This document shows, in pieces, positions 28,080 to 37,374 of a stretch of 64,000 bases of DNA. A program made the translations under genes and the position numbers. This stretch comes from Thermocatellispora tengchongensis (lineage in GTDB: Bacteria > Actinomycetota > Actinomycetes > Streptosporangiales > Streptosporangiaceae): contig NZ_JACHGN010000033.1 of the NCBI RefSeq assembly GCF_014202315.1, positions 40,697 to 104,696 of the forward strand, given 5' to 3'. The notes beneath the pieces were generated by a model. That model saw only the letters and a list, made by a program, of their open reading frames with translations, was not told where the DNA came from and did not search any database. The first letter of the stretch is position 1; each line of letters starts with the position of its first letter.

Positions 28080-28606
28080 CGCTGCTCTCCTTGGAACGTC
28101 AGGTGGTGATCGAGTCGGGGTGCGGGTGCAGCCCTGCTCGACGAGCCGGACCAGTGGTTGCGGCGCGTTCGAGGTAGCGGGCGATGCCCGGCCGCACGTC
28201 CAGGCCGACCAGGTCCGGCAGCGCGGCGGTCTCGGTCATCGCCATCCTTCTCGGACACCTCCATCCACGCGCCTTCCAACTTGCCACATTCATATGGAGA
28301 TGTGAAAGAGATATGTAGAAGGAATTCGCCGGTGTCGCCAGGGACGCGCGACGCTGAGCGCCGGGCCTGAACTCCGGGTCCCCGAGCGTCGCCGAAGCCG
28401 GCAAGGTCTCGATCGATTACGTCCTATTGACGTCACAACACGGGTATGTAGATTCTGCCCACCGTGTCGGCGGGGGGCGCGGATGCTCATCCCCCAACGG
28501 AGTGGCAATGATCACTTCGTCCGGCGGCACCAGGCCCGACGGCACGGTGAAGGTGGCGATGGGATCCCACAGCCGCCACTGCCGGTCGCGCTCGCGCAGC
28601 GAGGAC
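28080..28606. other. 527-bp region upstream of boxB
   Basis: Holds the boxB promoter, an AT-rich stretch around 28280-28325 with CATATG, and the small ORF listed separately. On the minus strand, 28424-28610 keeps an open frame without a start codon that reads RQWRLWDPIATFTVPSGLVP; it may be a remnant of an unrecognised gene. Nothing else supportable. Confidence 0.4.
28099..28239 (-). CDS. possible small protein upstream of boxB
   Basis: 46 codons starting MTETAALPDLVGLDVRPGIA and ending 19 bp before boxB, with GAAGGATGGCG before the ATG. Composition is coding-like but I recognise no family. It may be a small partner co-transcribed with boxB or the leftover of a larger gene. Confidence 0.35.
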   Translation of the reverse strand: MTETAALPDLVGLDVRPGIARYLERAATTGPARRAGLHPHPDSITT

Positions 28607-31600
28607 TCAGGCGATCGTCAGCGGGAGCATCGGCCGGCGGAGCCGTTCGCGCAGTTCGGCGGCCTGGGCCTTGGCCGCTTCGGCGTTGCGGTGCTTGACC
28701 TCCTCGAAGCCGCGGATGAGGTCGGGCAGCTCGGCGAGTGCGACCGCGACCGGGTGGTTGGCCTCCCAGAGCTCGGCCTGGATCTCGTCGAGGATCCGCC
28801 GGTACCAGGAGATGAGTTCGCGTTCCTCGACTCGTGATGCCTGGCGCTTGAACGGGTCCAGCGCCGTCCCGCGAAGTCCGCGCGCGAGGCGCAGGAGGCG
28901 GAACGCCGGGCGGAACCACGGGCCGACGGCCAGCTTCCGGGTCCGGCCGAGCCTGCGCGCCAGCGGGGGCTGGAGGTGGTGGGTGATGCGGACCGGCTTG
29001 TCGAAGGCCGCGGCGATCTCGGCGGCGAAGCCTGGTTTGAGGAAGAGCCGCGCCACCTCGTACTCGTCCTTGTACGCCATGAGTTTGTACAGGTTGCGCG
29101 CGACCGCTTGGGTGAGGTCGTGGCGGCCGGGCACGGCCTTCCGCTCGCACCGGTCGACGGAGGCGACGGCGTCCAGATAGTCACGCGCGTACCGCTCGTC
29201 CTGGTAGTCGACGAGCTCGGCGAGCCGCACCGCGAGCAGCCGCCGGGTCTCGGCGTCGAACCGCTCGGTCTCACCCCACAGCCGGTCGTACGCCGCGCGG
29301 CGCCGCGCGCCCAGCCCGGCGCGGCGCCGGGCGTGCTCGGCCGTCGCGTCCGCCGCCGGTGGCCGCAGCCGCTCCTCGATGCGCGTACGGTCGTGTGCCC
29401 ACAGGCGACCGTAGCGGAATGCCTGCCGGTTGACCTCGACCGCGACCCCGTTGAGCCCGATCGCCTCCTCGATCGCCGCACCGGAGATGGGCAGCAGGCC
29501 CGCCTGGTAGGCGGCGCCGAGCGCCACGATGTTGGTGAGCATGTAGTCGCCGAAGAGCTCCTCGGCGATGGTCCGGGCGGGCACGCCGGTCAGCCGGGCG
29601 CAGCGTTCCGCGATGGACGTCGTCAGGCCGGTCTCGTCGACCTGGGCGTGCACGTCGCGAATCTGTTCCCCCGTCGGGAAGAGGTCGATGTTGAGGACGG
29701 TGGCGGTGCGATCCGGCGAGCAGCGGTCGAGGTTGACCGGTGTGGCGGCACCGACCAGATCGAGCGCGAGGTAGAGATCGGCGCGGCCGGCGCCGACCTT
29801 GTTGGCGTGGACCGGCGCCTTGGGCGGCGCGAGGACGAGGCTGGAGATCACCGGGCCCCACTTCTGCGCGGCGCCGGTCTGGTCGTAGGAGAGCACCTGG
29901 TGGCCGTCGAGTGTCGCGGCGACGGACAGGATCCCGTTCAAGGTCAGGACTCCGGTGCCGCCGACTCCGGGCATGTGGATGTGGAACGGCTCGTCGATCC
30001 GCGGGCGCTCCGGCTCGGGCAGGTCGGAATCGGCGAGCGCCGGCGTCGCCGGTTTGCGGTAGCCGGTGGCCGGCGCCGTCTGGACCGTCACGAACGCCGG
30101 GCAGTCGCCTTTCATGCACGAGTAGTCCTGGTTGCACGAGGATGCGTGCACGCGCGTCTTCGGGCCGAACTCCGTGGGCGTCTTCTGCAGCGACATGCAG
30201 TTGCTGGCACGGCCGCAGTCGCCGCAGTTCTCGCACACGTCGGTGTTGATGTAGACGTGCTTGTCCGGGATCGCCAGCTTGCCGCGCCGCTGTAGCCGGC
30301 GGCGCTCGTTCGCGCACGACTCGTCGTAGATCAGCACCGTCGTGCCGGGCACGCGGGACAGCTCCTCCGCCGTGGCGACCAGCCGGTCGGCGTGCCGGAC
30401 CTCGACGCCGGGGGCCAGGGGCTGCCTGCGGTACCGGCGCGGTTCCTTCGTCACGATGACGATCTTCGCCACGCCCTCGGACTCGAGCCCGCGCGTGAGG
30501 TCCGCCAGGCCGTGCTCGCCGACCGGGTGCTGCGCGCCGGTGTTGGCGACCACGCCGTTATAGAGCAGCTTGAAGGTGATGTTCACGCCGGCGGCCACGG
30601 CCCAGCGGATGTTGAGGTAGCTGGAGTGGTAGATCGAGCCGTCTCCTATGTGCTGCACCATGTGGGCGCGATCGGTGTAGCGGGAGAGCCCGATCCACGG
30701 CAGGCCTTCTCCGCCGTACTGGGTCATCACGTCGATGTGCCGCTCGGGCTGCTCGATCACGCTGTTGAAGCAGTTGCAGCCCGGCGAGCCCCATGCCACC
30801 TGTCCCGGCGCCAGTACCGTCGAGGCGCTGTGGGGACAACCGGAGCAGAAGTTCGGCGTGCGCGACGCCGCCACGGTGTACACGCGGGCCTTGACCGACT
30901 CGACTTCCGCGGCCCGCGCTTGCGCGTTCGCGAGCACGCCGGCGCGCTCGAACTCCTCGCGGAGCAGGTTGGTGAGCCGGATGGCGATGAGGTCGGCGTC
31001 CATCCCGCCTTCGACCGGGAAGACCGGCCGCCCGGCGGCGTCGGTCTTGCCGATGACCTCGATGGGCCGGCCCAGGCTCTGCACCGCGGCCTTCACCTGC
31101 TGTTCGAGGAAACCTCGCTTCTCCTCGACCACCACGATGCGCCGCAGGCCCTCGGCGAAGGAGCGGATCCGCTCCTCGTCGAGCGGGTAGACCAGCCCGA
31201 TCTGGAGCAGGCGGATTCCCGCCGCGGCAGGGTCGACGCCCAGGTCTTCCAGCGCCTGCCGCACGTCCGCGAACGACTTGCCCGCGGTGACGATGCCGAC
31301 GGTGTCCCGGCCGGACCGCTGGACGATCCGGTCGAGCCCGTTGGCGCGCGCGTACTCGCGTACCGCCAGATGCTTCTCCTGGTAGAGGTGGCGTTCCATC
31401 TCGATGTTCTTGCCGGGGAAGAAGGAGAAGTCGGTCCGCTTGCGGAACGGCTTGCCGCCGATCTCCAGGTGCGGCAGCACCACGTCCACTCCGCCGGGCT
31501 CGAAGGTGACGGACTCGCCGCCGTCGCACAGCGCGCTCACCAGTTTCATGGCGACCCAGCATCCGCTGTAGCGCGACAGGCGGATCGCGTGCAGGCCGAA

Positions 31601-32128
31601 GGTGCGGAACTCGGCGACCGACGAGGGGTACAGGATCGGGATCCCCGCGGACGTGAACGCGTAGTCCTGCTGGTAGGGCATGGTGGAGGACTTCGCCTCA
31701 TGGTCGTCGCCGGAGAGGATCACGACCGCGCCGTGCTCGGACGTGCCGGCGAAGTTGCCGTGTTTGAGCGCGTCCCCGCTGCGATCCACGCCGGGCCCCT
31801 TGCCGTACCAGATGGACGTGACGCCGTCCCACCGGGAATGAGGATGGTCATCGAGCATCTGGGTGCCCATGTGGGCGGTCGCGGCCGACTCCTCGTTCCC
31901 CGCGGGCAGCAACGTCACGTCGTGCTCGTCCAGCAGGTCCGGGATCCTGGACAGCGCCAGGTCGTAGCCCGACAGGGGTGATCCGGGGTAGCCGCTGATG
32001 AGCGTGGCGATGCGCAGCCCGTCCGCGCGATCGCGGCGGGACTGCTCCAGGGGAAAGCGCACCAGTGCCTGAATGCCCGGCAAGTAGTGCGTACCGGTAT
32101 CGGCCGTCAACCGGTCCGTGAGCCGCAC
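28607..32128 (-). CDS. indolepyruvate ferredoxin oxidoreductase, fused alpha/beta type
   Basis: A 1173-residue TPP- and Fe-S-dependent 2-oxoacid oxidoreductase, joining the IorA-like and IorB-like parts in one chain. Order: pyrimidine-binding/transketolase-like region (~20-220), IorA C-terminal domain (~270-400), TPP domain with HIGDGSIYHSSYLNIRWAV (~490-508), cluster Cys in VCENCGDCGRASNC (~650) and SCNQDYSCMKGDCPAF, the gamma-type domain starting MPGVGGTGVLTLNGILS (~735), then a helical C-terminal domain. Family members oxidatively decarboxylate aryl-pyruvates to aryl-acyl-CoA. It is the last gene of a nine-gene minus-strand run with an ABC importer, suggesting a 2-oxoacid arises in that pathway. 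Confidence 0.87.
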   Translation of the reverse strand: MRLTDRLTADTGTHYLPGIQALVRFPLEQSRRDRADGLRIATLISGYPGSPLSGYDLALSRIPDLLDEHDVTLLPAGNEESAATAHMGTQMLDDHPHSRWDGVTSIWYGKGPGVDRSGDALKHGNFAGTSEHGAVVILSGDDHEAKSSTMPYQQDYAFTSAGIPILYPSSVAEFRTFGLHAIRLSRYSGCWVAMKLVSALCDGGESVTFEPGGVDVVLPHLEIGGKPFRKRTDFSFFPGKNIEMERHLYQEKHLAVREYARANGLDRIVQRSGRDTVGIVTAGKSFADVRQALEDLGVDPAAAGIRLLQIGLVYPLDEERIRSFAEGLRRIVVVEEKRGFLEQQVKAAVQSLGRPIEVIGKTDAAGRPVFPVEGGMDADLIAIRLTNLLREEFERAGVLANAQARAAEVESVKARVYTVAASRTPNFCSGCPHSASTVLAPGQVAWGSPGCNCFNSVIEQPERHIDVMTQYGGEGLPWIGLSRYTDRAHMVQHIGDGSIYHSSYLNIRWAVAAGVNITFKLLYNGVVANTGAQHPVGEHGLADLTRGLESEGVAKIVIVTKEPRRYRRQPLAPGVEVRHADRLVATAEELSRVPGTTVLIYDESCANERRRLQRRGKLAIPDKHVYINTDVCENCGDCGRASNCMSLQKTPTEFGPKTRVHASSCNQDYSCMKGDCPAFVTVQTAPATGYRKPATPALADSDLPEPERPRIDEPFHIHMPGVGGTGVLTLNGILSVAATLDGHQVLSYDQTGAAQKWGPVISSLVLAPPKAPVHANKVGAGRADLYLALDLVGAATPVNLDRCSPDRTATVLNIDLFPTGEQIRDVHAQVDETGLTTSIAERCARLTGVPARTIAEELFGDYMLTNIVALGAAYQAGLLPISGAAIEEAIGLNGVAVEVNRQAFRYGRLWAHDRTRIEERLRPPAADATAEHARRRAGLGARRRAAYDRLWGETERFDAETRRLLAVRLAELVDYQDERYARDYLDAVASVDRCERKAVPGRHDLTQAVARNLYKLMAYKDEYEVARLFLKPGFAAEIAAAFDKPVRITHHLQPPLARRLGRTRKLAVGPWFRPAFRLLRLARGLRGTALDPFKRQASRVEERELISWYRRILDEIQAELWEANHPVAVALAELPDLIRGFEEVKHRNAEAAKAQAAELRERLRRPMLPLTIA

Positions 32129-32137
32129 GGCGACCTC

Positions 32138-32956
32138 CTAGTCGCGCGCCTGGCGGATGCGCTCCAGCACCCGCGTGCGCAGATCGATGAAATCGGGACG
32201 AGCCTTGGTGCCGGCCTGGTCCCGGTCACGCCCGAACGGCACCTTCACCACCTTGTCCACGCGGGTGGGGCGGCCACCGAGGACGACGACCGTGTCGCCG
32301 AGATACACCGCCTCGTCGATGTCGTGCGTCACCAGCACCACCGTGATGCCGAGCCGGTCGCGCAGATCGAGCACCAGATCCTCCAGATCGGAGCGGGTCT
32401 GCGCGTCCACGGATGCGAAGGGCTCGTCCATCAGCAACGCCTCGGGCCCGTAGGCCAGCGCCCTGGCGATGGCCACACGCTGTTGCATGCCGCCCGAGAG
32501 CTGCCAGGGATACAGATCCGCGCTGGTCTCCAGCCCGACGTCCGCGAGCGCGGCATGGGCCCGCCGGCGGCGCTCCTTCTTGCCGACCCCCTTGCCGCGC
32601 AGAGGAAGCTCCACGTTGGCGCGCACCGACATCCACGGCATGAGCGAGCGGCTGTAGTCCTGGAACACCACGGCCAGCTTCTCGGGCGGCTCGCGCACCG
32701 GCTCGCCGTCGAGGAGGATCTCACCGGCGCTCGGTTCGAGCAGGCCCGCGATGCACCGGAGCAACGTGGTCTTCCCGGCTCCGGACGGGCCGACGACGGT
32801 GAGCACACTGCCGCGCGTGACGTCGATGTTTATGTCGGCGAAGATCTCCCGGGTGCCGTACCGCTTGCAGGCGCCGCGTACCGACAGCACCAGCTCGGCC
32901 GGATTGCCGTCCTCGCCGTCGCGGACCAGGATCCGCCGTGTGTGGGGTTCGGCCAT
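32138..32956 (-). CDS. ABC transporter ATP-binding protein (NitT/TauT family)
   Basis: A 272-residue ATPase: Walker A GPSGAGKTTLL (~54-64), Q-loop VVFQDYSRSLMPWMSV, signature LSGGMQQRVAIARALAYGP, Walker B LLMDEPFASVD and switch His in LVTHDIDEAVYLGD. DYSRSLMPW places it with sulfonate, nitrate and aromatic-acid importers. Start at ATG 32956; 2 bp after the second permease. It powers the two permeases and lipoprotein encoded upstream. Confidence 0.9.
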   Translation of the reverse strand: MAEPHTRRILVRDGEDGNPAELVLSVRGACKRYGTREIFADINIDVTRGSVLTVVGPSGAGKTTLLRCIAGLLEPSAGEILLDGEPVREPPEKLAVVFQDYSRSLMPWMSVRANVELPLRGKGVGKKERRRRAHAALADVGLETSADLYPWQLSGGMQQRVAIARALAYGPEALLMDEPFASVDAQTRSDLEDLVLDLRDRLGITVVLVTHDIDEAVYLGDTVVVLGGRPTRVDKVVKVPFGRDRDQAGTKARPDFIDLRTRVLERIRQARD

Positions 32957-32958
32957 GG

Positions 32959-33750
32959 TCAGCTCCTTGGGGCGGCGGTCATGGCGCGGTGCCAGCGGAG
33001 CACCCAGTGCTCCACGCCGCGGAACGCGATATTGAGCAGGTAACCGAGGATTCCGAGCAGCAGCATTCCCGCCCACATCTCCGGGATCGCGAAGTTGCGC
33101 TGGGCCTGCAGGATCGAGTAGCCGATTCCCTCGGTGGAGCCGATCATCTCGCTGAACACCACGACAGTGATCGCGATCGACAGGCTGGTGCGCATGCCGG
33201 CGATGATCTGCGGGCCCGCGGACGGCAGCACGATGCGGGTCAGGCGGAATCGCAGCGGGACACGGTAGCTGCGCGACACGTCCCTGACGACGGCATCGAC
33301 GCCGCGCACGCCGTCGATGGTGTTGAGCAGGATCGGCCAGAGCGCGCCGTAGGTGATCAGCGCGATCTTCATGTCCGAGCCGACGCCGAGGATCAGCAGG
33401 CCGAGCGGGAGCAACGCGACACCGGGAACCGAGCGCAGGAACTCCAGAATCGGGCCGAGTGCCTCCCCCACCGGCCGCGCCAGGCCGAGCGCCACGCCGA
33501 GGGCGATGCCCACGGCGGTCGCGAGCGCGTAGCCGGCCGCGAGGTTCGCCATGCTGGACAGGATGTGGTCGGCGGCCCCGGCGGACAGCCACTGCGTCCG
33601 GAACGCCTCGAGGATGCTCCGCAGGCTCACGAAGTACAGCGACTCGCTGTTCGCTCCGGCGACCCACCAGGCCGCGAACAGCACGATCGGCAGCCACGCC
33701 TCCAGCAGCAGACTCAGCGGCCGGGGGAAGGCCGGTGTGCCACGTGCCAT
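32959..33750 (-). CDS. ABC transporter permease 2 (SsuC/TauC-like)
   Basis: A 263-residue integral membrane protein with about six hydrophobic segments; the ATPase-coupling EAA-type loop lies around DVSRSYRVPLRFRLTRIVLP (~155-174). FSEMIGSTEGIGYSILQAQR is typical of the taurine/sulfonate permease family. It overlaps the first permease by 37 bp, and ATG 33750 gives the correct N-terminus before the first TM. Having two different permeases suggests a heterodimer. Confidence 0.85.
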   Translation of the reverse strand: MARGTPAFPRPLSLLLEAWLPIVLFAAWWVAGANSESLYFVSLRSILEAFRTQWLSAGAADHILSSMANLAAGYALATAVGIALGVALGLARPVGEALGPILEFLRSVPGVALLPLGLLILGVGSDMKIALITYGALWPILLNTIDGVRGVDAVVRDVSRSYRVPLRFRLTRIVLPSAGPQIIAGMRTSLSIAITVVVFSEMIGSTEGIGYSILQAQRNFAIPEMWAGMLLLGILGYLLNIAFRGVEHWVLRWHRAMTAAPRS

Positions 33751-34529
33751 GCCAGCGCCCTCCTCTCCACGGTCACGAAGAACGCGTTGACGGCCACGCC
33801 GAGCAGGGCCGAGAACGCGATGAGCGCGAACAGCCGGGGCACATCGGAGGCGGACTGAGCGAGCCCGATCCCGTTGCCCAGGCCCTCGGCGCTGCCGATG
33901 AGCTCGGCTCCGATCGTCAGCAACAGGGCCATCGTCGCGGAGATCCGCACCCCGGTCGCCACGAACGGCGAGGCGCCGGGGAGCACGATGAAAAGCGTCC
34001 GGCGCAGCCGGTCCAGCCGGTACGACCGCGCGGTCTCCCGTGACATCGGGTCGATCTGCCGCACCCCGTACATCGTCTGCAGGAGCAGCGGCCACACCGA
34101 GCCGAGCACGATGAGCACGAGTTTCATCTGCGTGGTGGCGCCGTACAGCAACAGCGCGAGGGGAACCATCGCCACCGGCGGGATGGTGCGCAGGAAGTCG
34201 ATGGTGAACCGGCACGAGCGGTAGCAGATGTCGCTGGAGCCGAGCAGGAGGCCCGCGGGGATCGCGATGGCCGCCGACAGCAGCAGGCCCAGCGACCAGC
34301 CGGTCAGGGTGAGCCCGAACGCGTGCCAGAACGGCACCTCTCCCGCCAGTCGCGCGGCGGCCACCGCGATCGACGTCGGCGCCGGGATCGTGTCCGGGTC
34401 CAGCACGCGGGTCGCCGACAGCAGTTGCCACAACGCCAGCGCCGCGGCGACGGTCGCCACCTTCGCGACCAGCCCTGTGGGCATCGTGCGTCCGGCCGCC
34501 CTGAGGGTGATCGCCTGGGTGCTCATCAT
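33714..34529 (-). CDS. ABC transporter permease 1 (SsuC/TauC-like)
   Basis: A 271-residue permease of the same family as its neighbour, with about six TM helices and the coupling loop around ETARSYRLDRLRRTLFIVLP. IGAELIGSAEGLGNGIGLAQ matches the partner's equivalent motif. Starts ATG-ATG at 34529, overlapping the lipoprotein stop. Works with the ATPase and second permease. Confidence 0.86.
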   Translation of the reverse strand: MMSTQAITLRAAGRTMPTGLVAKVATVAAALALWQLLSATRVLDPDTIPAPTSIAVAAARLAGEVPFWHAFGLTLTGWSLGLLLSAAIAIPAGLLLGSSDICYRSCRFTIDFLRTIPPVAMVPLALLLYGATTQMKLVLIVLGSVWPLLLQTMYGVRQIDPMSRETARSYRLDRLRRTLFIVLPGASPFVATGVRISATMALLLTIGAELIGSAEGLGNGIGLAQSASDVPRLFALIAFSALLGVAVNAFFVTVERRALAWHVAHRPSPGR

Positions 34530-35500
34530 GGCTCCGAGATGACGGAGTTCAGGTCGATCGGTGCGGATATCACGCCGTAGCGCACCATGAGGTCCATGAG
34601 CGTGGTCAGTGAGCGGCGATCGACGGGTTTGTCGTTGTACACGGGCACAAGGATCTTCTCCAGGACCTCCGGCGGTGTCTGCGTGGATGTGCGCCCGATC
34701 GCGCGCGCCGTCTCCGGATTCGCGCCGAGGTAACGGTTGGCCTCCGTCAGCGCCGCGGCGAAGCGGTCGATGGTCGCCGCGTTCTTCTGCACGTAGGGCT
34801 TGGCGGAGAGGTAGACGAGCTGGGGGACCCCGGGCAGCGCCTCGGTGAGCGGGGAGACCAGCCGGCGCAGCCCCGACTCCAGGCCCTGCGTCGTGTACGG
34901 TTCGTTCTCCACCGCGCCGTCCACCTGCCCCCGGGCGACGGCGTCGACCATCTGCGGCAGCGGCAGCTCGACGAACTTGACCTTCGAGGAGTCGCCGCCG
35001 TTCTTGTCGATGGCGCGCTTGACCGAGATGTGCGAAAGGCTGTTGAGGGCGTTGACCGCGACCGTCTTGCCGTCGAGGTCCCGCACCGACTTGACGGGCC
35101 CGTCCGCCTTGACCAGCAGCGCGGTGGAGTCCATCGCGGGATCGGTCGGGCTGACGTTGCCCGGGGCGACGATCGTCACCGGCACGTTCTTGCTGACCGA
35201 CACGATGGCCGCGACGGGGTCGCTGGCCGCCACCGCGAGCTGGCCGTTGAGCAGCAGCGGCACGGCCGCCGCACCCGACTGCAGCGGCGAGAGCGTCACC
35301 TCCAGCTTGTTCCGCTTGAACATGCCCTCGCCGTCGGCGTAGTAGAGGGCGGCGTTGGACAGTGTCGGGCTGGTGCCGACGGTGATCGCTGTTACGCCAT
35401 CCGCCGAGGTCGGCGCGGTAGCGCCGCCGGAACCGCACGCGGCCGCGAGCAGTCCCGCCGTGAGAAGCAGGGAGGCGAGCGCCTTCACTCGTCCGATCAT
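34526..35500 (-). CDS. ABC substrate-binding lipoprotein (NMT1/TauA-like)
   Basis: A 324-residue lipoprotein: Lys/Arg-rich start, hydrophobic stretch and lipobox LAAAC with Cys22. The mature part is a type-2 periplasmic-binding fold (VGTSPTLSNAALYYADGEGM, DLDGKTVAVNALNSLSHISV, DAVARGQVDGAVENEP) of the taurine/nitrate/aromatic-acid family. ATG 35500 follows GGAGT. It captures the substrate of this importer; context with ring-acid hydrolases suggests an organic, perhaps aromatic, acid, but this is unproven. Confidence 0.87.
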   Translation of the reverse strand: MIGRVKALASLLLTAGLLAAACGSGGATAPTSADGVTAITVGTSPTLSNAALYYADGEGMFKRNKLEVTLSPLQSGAAAVPLLLNGQLAVAASDPVAAIVSVSKNVPVTIVAPGNVSPTDPAMDSTALLVKADGPVKSVRDLDGKTVAVNALNSLSHISVKRAIDKNGGDSSKVKFVELPLPQMVDAVARGQVDGAVENEPYTTQGLESGLRRLVSPLTEALPGVPQLVYLSAKPYVQKNAATIDRFAAALTEANRYLGANPETARAIGRTSTQTPPEVLEKILVPVYNDKPVDRRSLTTLMDLMVRYGVISAPIDLNSVISEP

Positions 35501-35590
35501 GGTGACTCCACGAGCGTTGGGATTGGACTTCCAGTAGGGCGAGCCCCCGAGATTCACCAGGTCAAGAGGGGACCAGTGCGGCACGCCGTG

Positions 35591-36979
35591 TCAATGGATG
35601 ACGGACTTCGGCAGGATGGGCACGTTGCCCTGGAACACGTTCTCGGGATCGATTCTGACCTTGACGGCCTGCAACCGGTCGTAGGTCCGTCCCGGGTAGA
35701 CGCTGCGGGCCCGGTCGGGCTCCTCGCCGAGGAAGTTCACGTAGCCGGCGTCCGACCCCACGCGATCGAGCGCGGTGTAGCCGCGCCGGGCCCACTGGAT
35801 GTGCGCCTCGTCCTCGGCGGCGCTCGGCCACGTGGCCACGATGTTGACGACGTAGGCGGCCTGGCGCCCGGCGAAGGCCGTGGCGTCGTCCGCCACCCGC
35901 GCCACCGCGCCGCCCAGTGCGAGCACCTCGATCTGCGACATCGCGCCCGGGATCTCCTCGCATGCCGCGGCGAGCGACTCGATCGCGCCGGCGTCGAGCG
36001 CGGTGAGATAGCGGGACTTCATGTAGTTGCGCAGGCCGTGCGGGTGCATGTCGTCCTGCATCGACTGCACCTGGAGGTAGGGCATGCGGACGATCCGTGA
36101 CGAGGCGGGGTTGACCTCCTCGACCAGCCACCGAAGCTCCTTCTCGCCCTGGGCGAGAGGGCCGCTCCAGACCGCGTTGATCACCAGGCTCGGCCTGCCC
36201 ACCAGATCCGGCGGCACCACCGGCAGCGCCGGGGCGCGCTTGAGCACGAGGACCGCGGTCACGGCGTCCGGTGCCGCCGCCATCACCTCCCGGAAATGGG
36301 CGGCGGCGCGGGGGGCGTCCCGCAGTTCGAACACGGCCTGGCCGAGCAGCACGTCCGTGACGTTCTGGACGGCCAGCTCGAACGTGGTGACCACACCGAA
36401 GTTGCCGCCACCGCCTCGCAACGCCCAAAGCAGGTCGGGGTCGCCGTGTTCGCCCGCGTACACCTGCTCGCCGTCCGCGGTGACCACATGGGCGCCCATG
36501 ATGCTGTCGCAGGTCAGACCGAAGTGGCGGCACGTCCAGCCCACTCCCCCGCCGAGCGCGAGCCCGCCGAGACCGGTGTGCGAGATGACGCCCGCCGGCA
36601 CCATGAACCCGTACTTCTGCGTCAGCGCGTCCACATCGCCGAGCAGGCTGCCGCCGCCGACGTGGGCGACGCGGCGGGCCGGATCCACGCTGCCGCCGCG
36701 CAGTCCCGACAGGTCGATCACGAGCGCGTCGTCGCGGACCGCGAGCCCGGCGACCTGGTGCCCGCCGCCGCGCACGGAGATCGGTACGCCGGCCGCCCGG
36801 CCGGCGCGCACCGCCGCGGCGACCTCGGCCGCGGACCCGCAGTGTGCGATCAGTGCCGGCCGCCGGTCCGCCATCGCGTTCCAAACGGCGCGGCCGGCGT
36901 CGTAGTCCGGGTCGTCCGGACCGACGGTACGGCCGGTGAAGTCGCCGAGCAGTGTCCGCAGGCGTCGTGTCGCGCTCAT
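35591..36979 (-). CDS. FAD-linked oxidase, berberine-bridge-enzyme type
   Basis: A 462-residue BBE-family flavoprotein. The FAD domain has SVRGGGHQVAGLAVRDDALV, where His74 is the usual covalent flavin attachment, and GLGGLALGGGVGWTCRHFGL. The second covalent Cys of bicovalent members appears replaced (VPAGVISHTG), so attachment is probably through His only. C-terminal BBE motif: YVNFLGEEPDRARSVYPG, then NVFQGNVPI. No signal peptide. It overlaps the DUF59 gene by 4 bp. It would oxidise an alcohol, sugar or ring carbon with O2. Confidence 0.87.
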   Translation of the reverse strand: MSATRRLRTLLGDFTGRTVGPDDPDYDAGRAVWNAMADRRPALIAHCGSAAEVAAAVRAGRAAGVPISVRGGGHQVAGLAVRDDALVIDLSGLRGGSVDPARRVAHVGGGSLLGDVDALTQKYGFMVPAGVISHTGLGGLALGGGVGWTCRHFGLTCDSIMGAHVVTADGEQVYAGEHGDPDLLWALRGGGGNFGVVTTFELAVQNVTDVLLGQAVFELRDAPRAAAHFREVMAAAPDAVTAVLVLKRAPALPVVPPDLVGRPSLVINAVWSGPLAQGEKELRWLVEEVNPASSRIVRMPYLQVQSMQDDMHPHGLRNYMKSRYLTALDAGAIESLAAACEEIPGAMSQIEVLALGGAVARVADDATAFAGRQAAYVVNIVATWPSAAEDEAHIQWARRGYTALDRVGSDAGYVNFLGEEPDRARSVYPGRTYDRLQAVKVRIDPENVFQGNVPILPKSVIH

Positions 36980-37374
36980 GTCCTTCTCTCCATGGTCAAG
37001 AGGGGGAGGCCGAGCGCCACCGGGTTGAGCCGCCTGCGGCCTTCTGTGTGCGCCTGTTCGAGCCGTTCCCGGTAGGCGGGGCTCATGTCGTCGGGCACCC
37101 AGTCGAACTTCTCGTCCAGTTCGACCCGGACCTCGGCGACACCGTCCAGGTCCGCCAGCAGCCGGTACGCCTCGCCGGCGAACGGCGCGCCCATCACGCA
37201 GCCGTACTCGGTGACGCCGATGACGACGCGGACGAGCAGGGCGCCGGGTTCGCCGGACACCTCGACGCGCCGGATGAGACCCAGGTCGTCGAGGCCGCCG
37301 GGGGTTCCCGCGGCCCGGCTGCACGGGTCGATGACGGTGTTCAGTCGTGCCCGGACCTCGGCTTCGGTGATCAC
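36976..37374 (-). CDS. DUF59/MIP18-family Fe-S assembly-like protein
   Basis: A 132-residue protein with the MIP18/PaaD fold: EAEVRARLNTVIDPCS at the N-terminus, LDDLGLIRRVEVSGEPGALL and VTEYGCVMGAPFAGEA, whose Cys matches the conserved position of SufT/PaaD proteins. It overlaps both neighbours by 4 bp, an amidohydrolase upstream and an FAD oxidase downstream. The usual role is Fe-S cluster delivery to a client enzyme; here the client could be one of the cluster's own enzymes. The C-terminal ~40 residues are specific to this protein. Confidence 0.75.
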   Translation of the reverse strand: MITEAEVRARLNTVIDPCSRAAGTPGGLDDLGLIRRVEVSGEPGALLVRVVIGVTEYGCVMGAPFAGEAYRLLADLDGVAEVRVELDEKFDWVPDDMSPAYRERLEQAHTEGRRRLNPVALGLPLLTMERRT

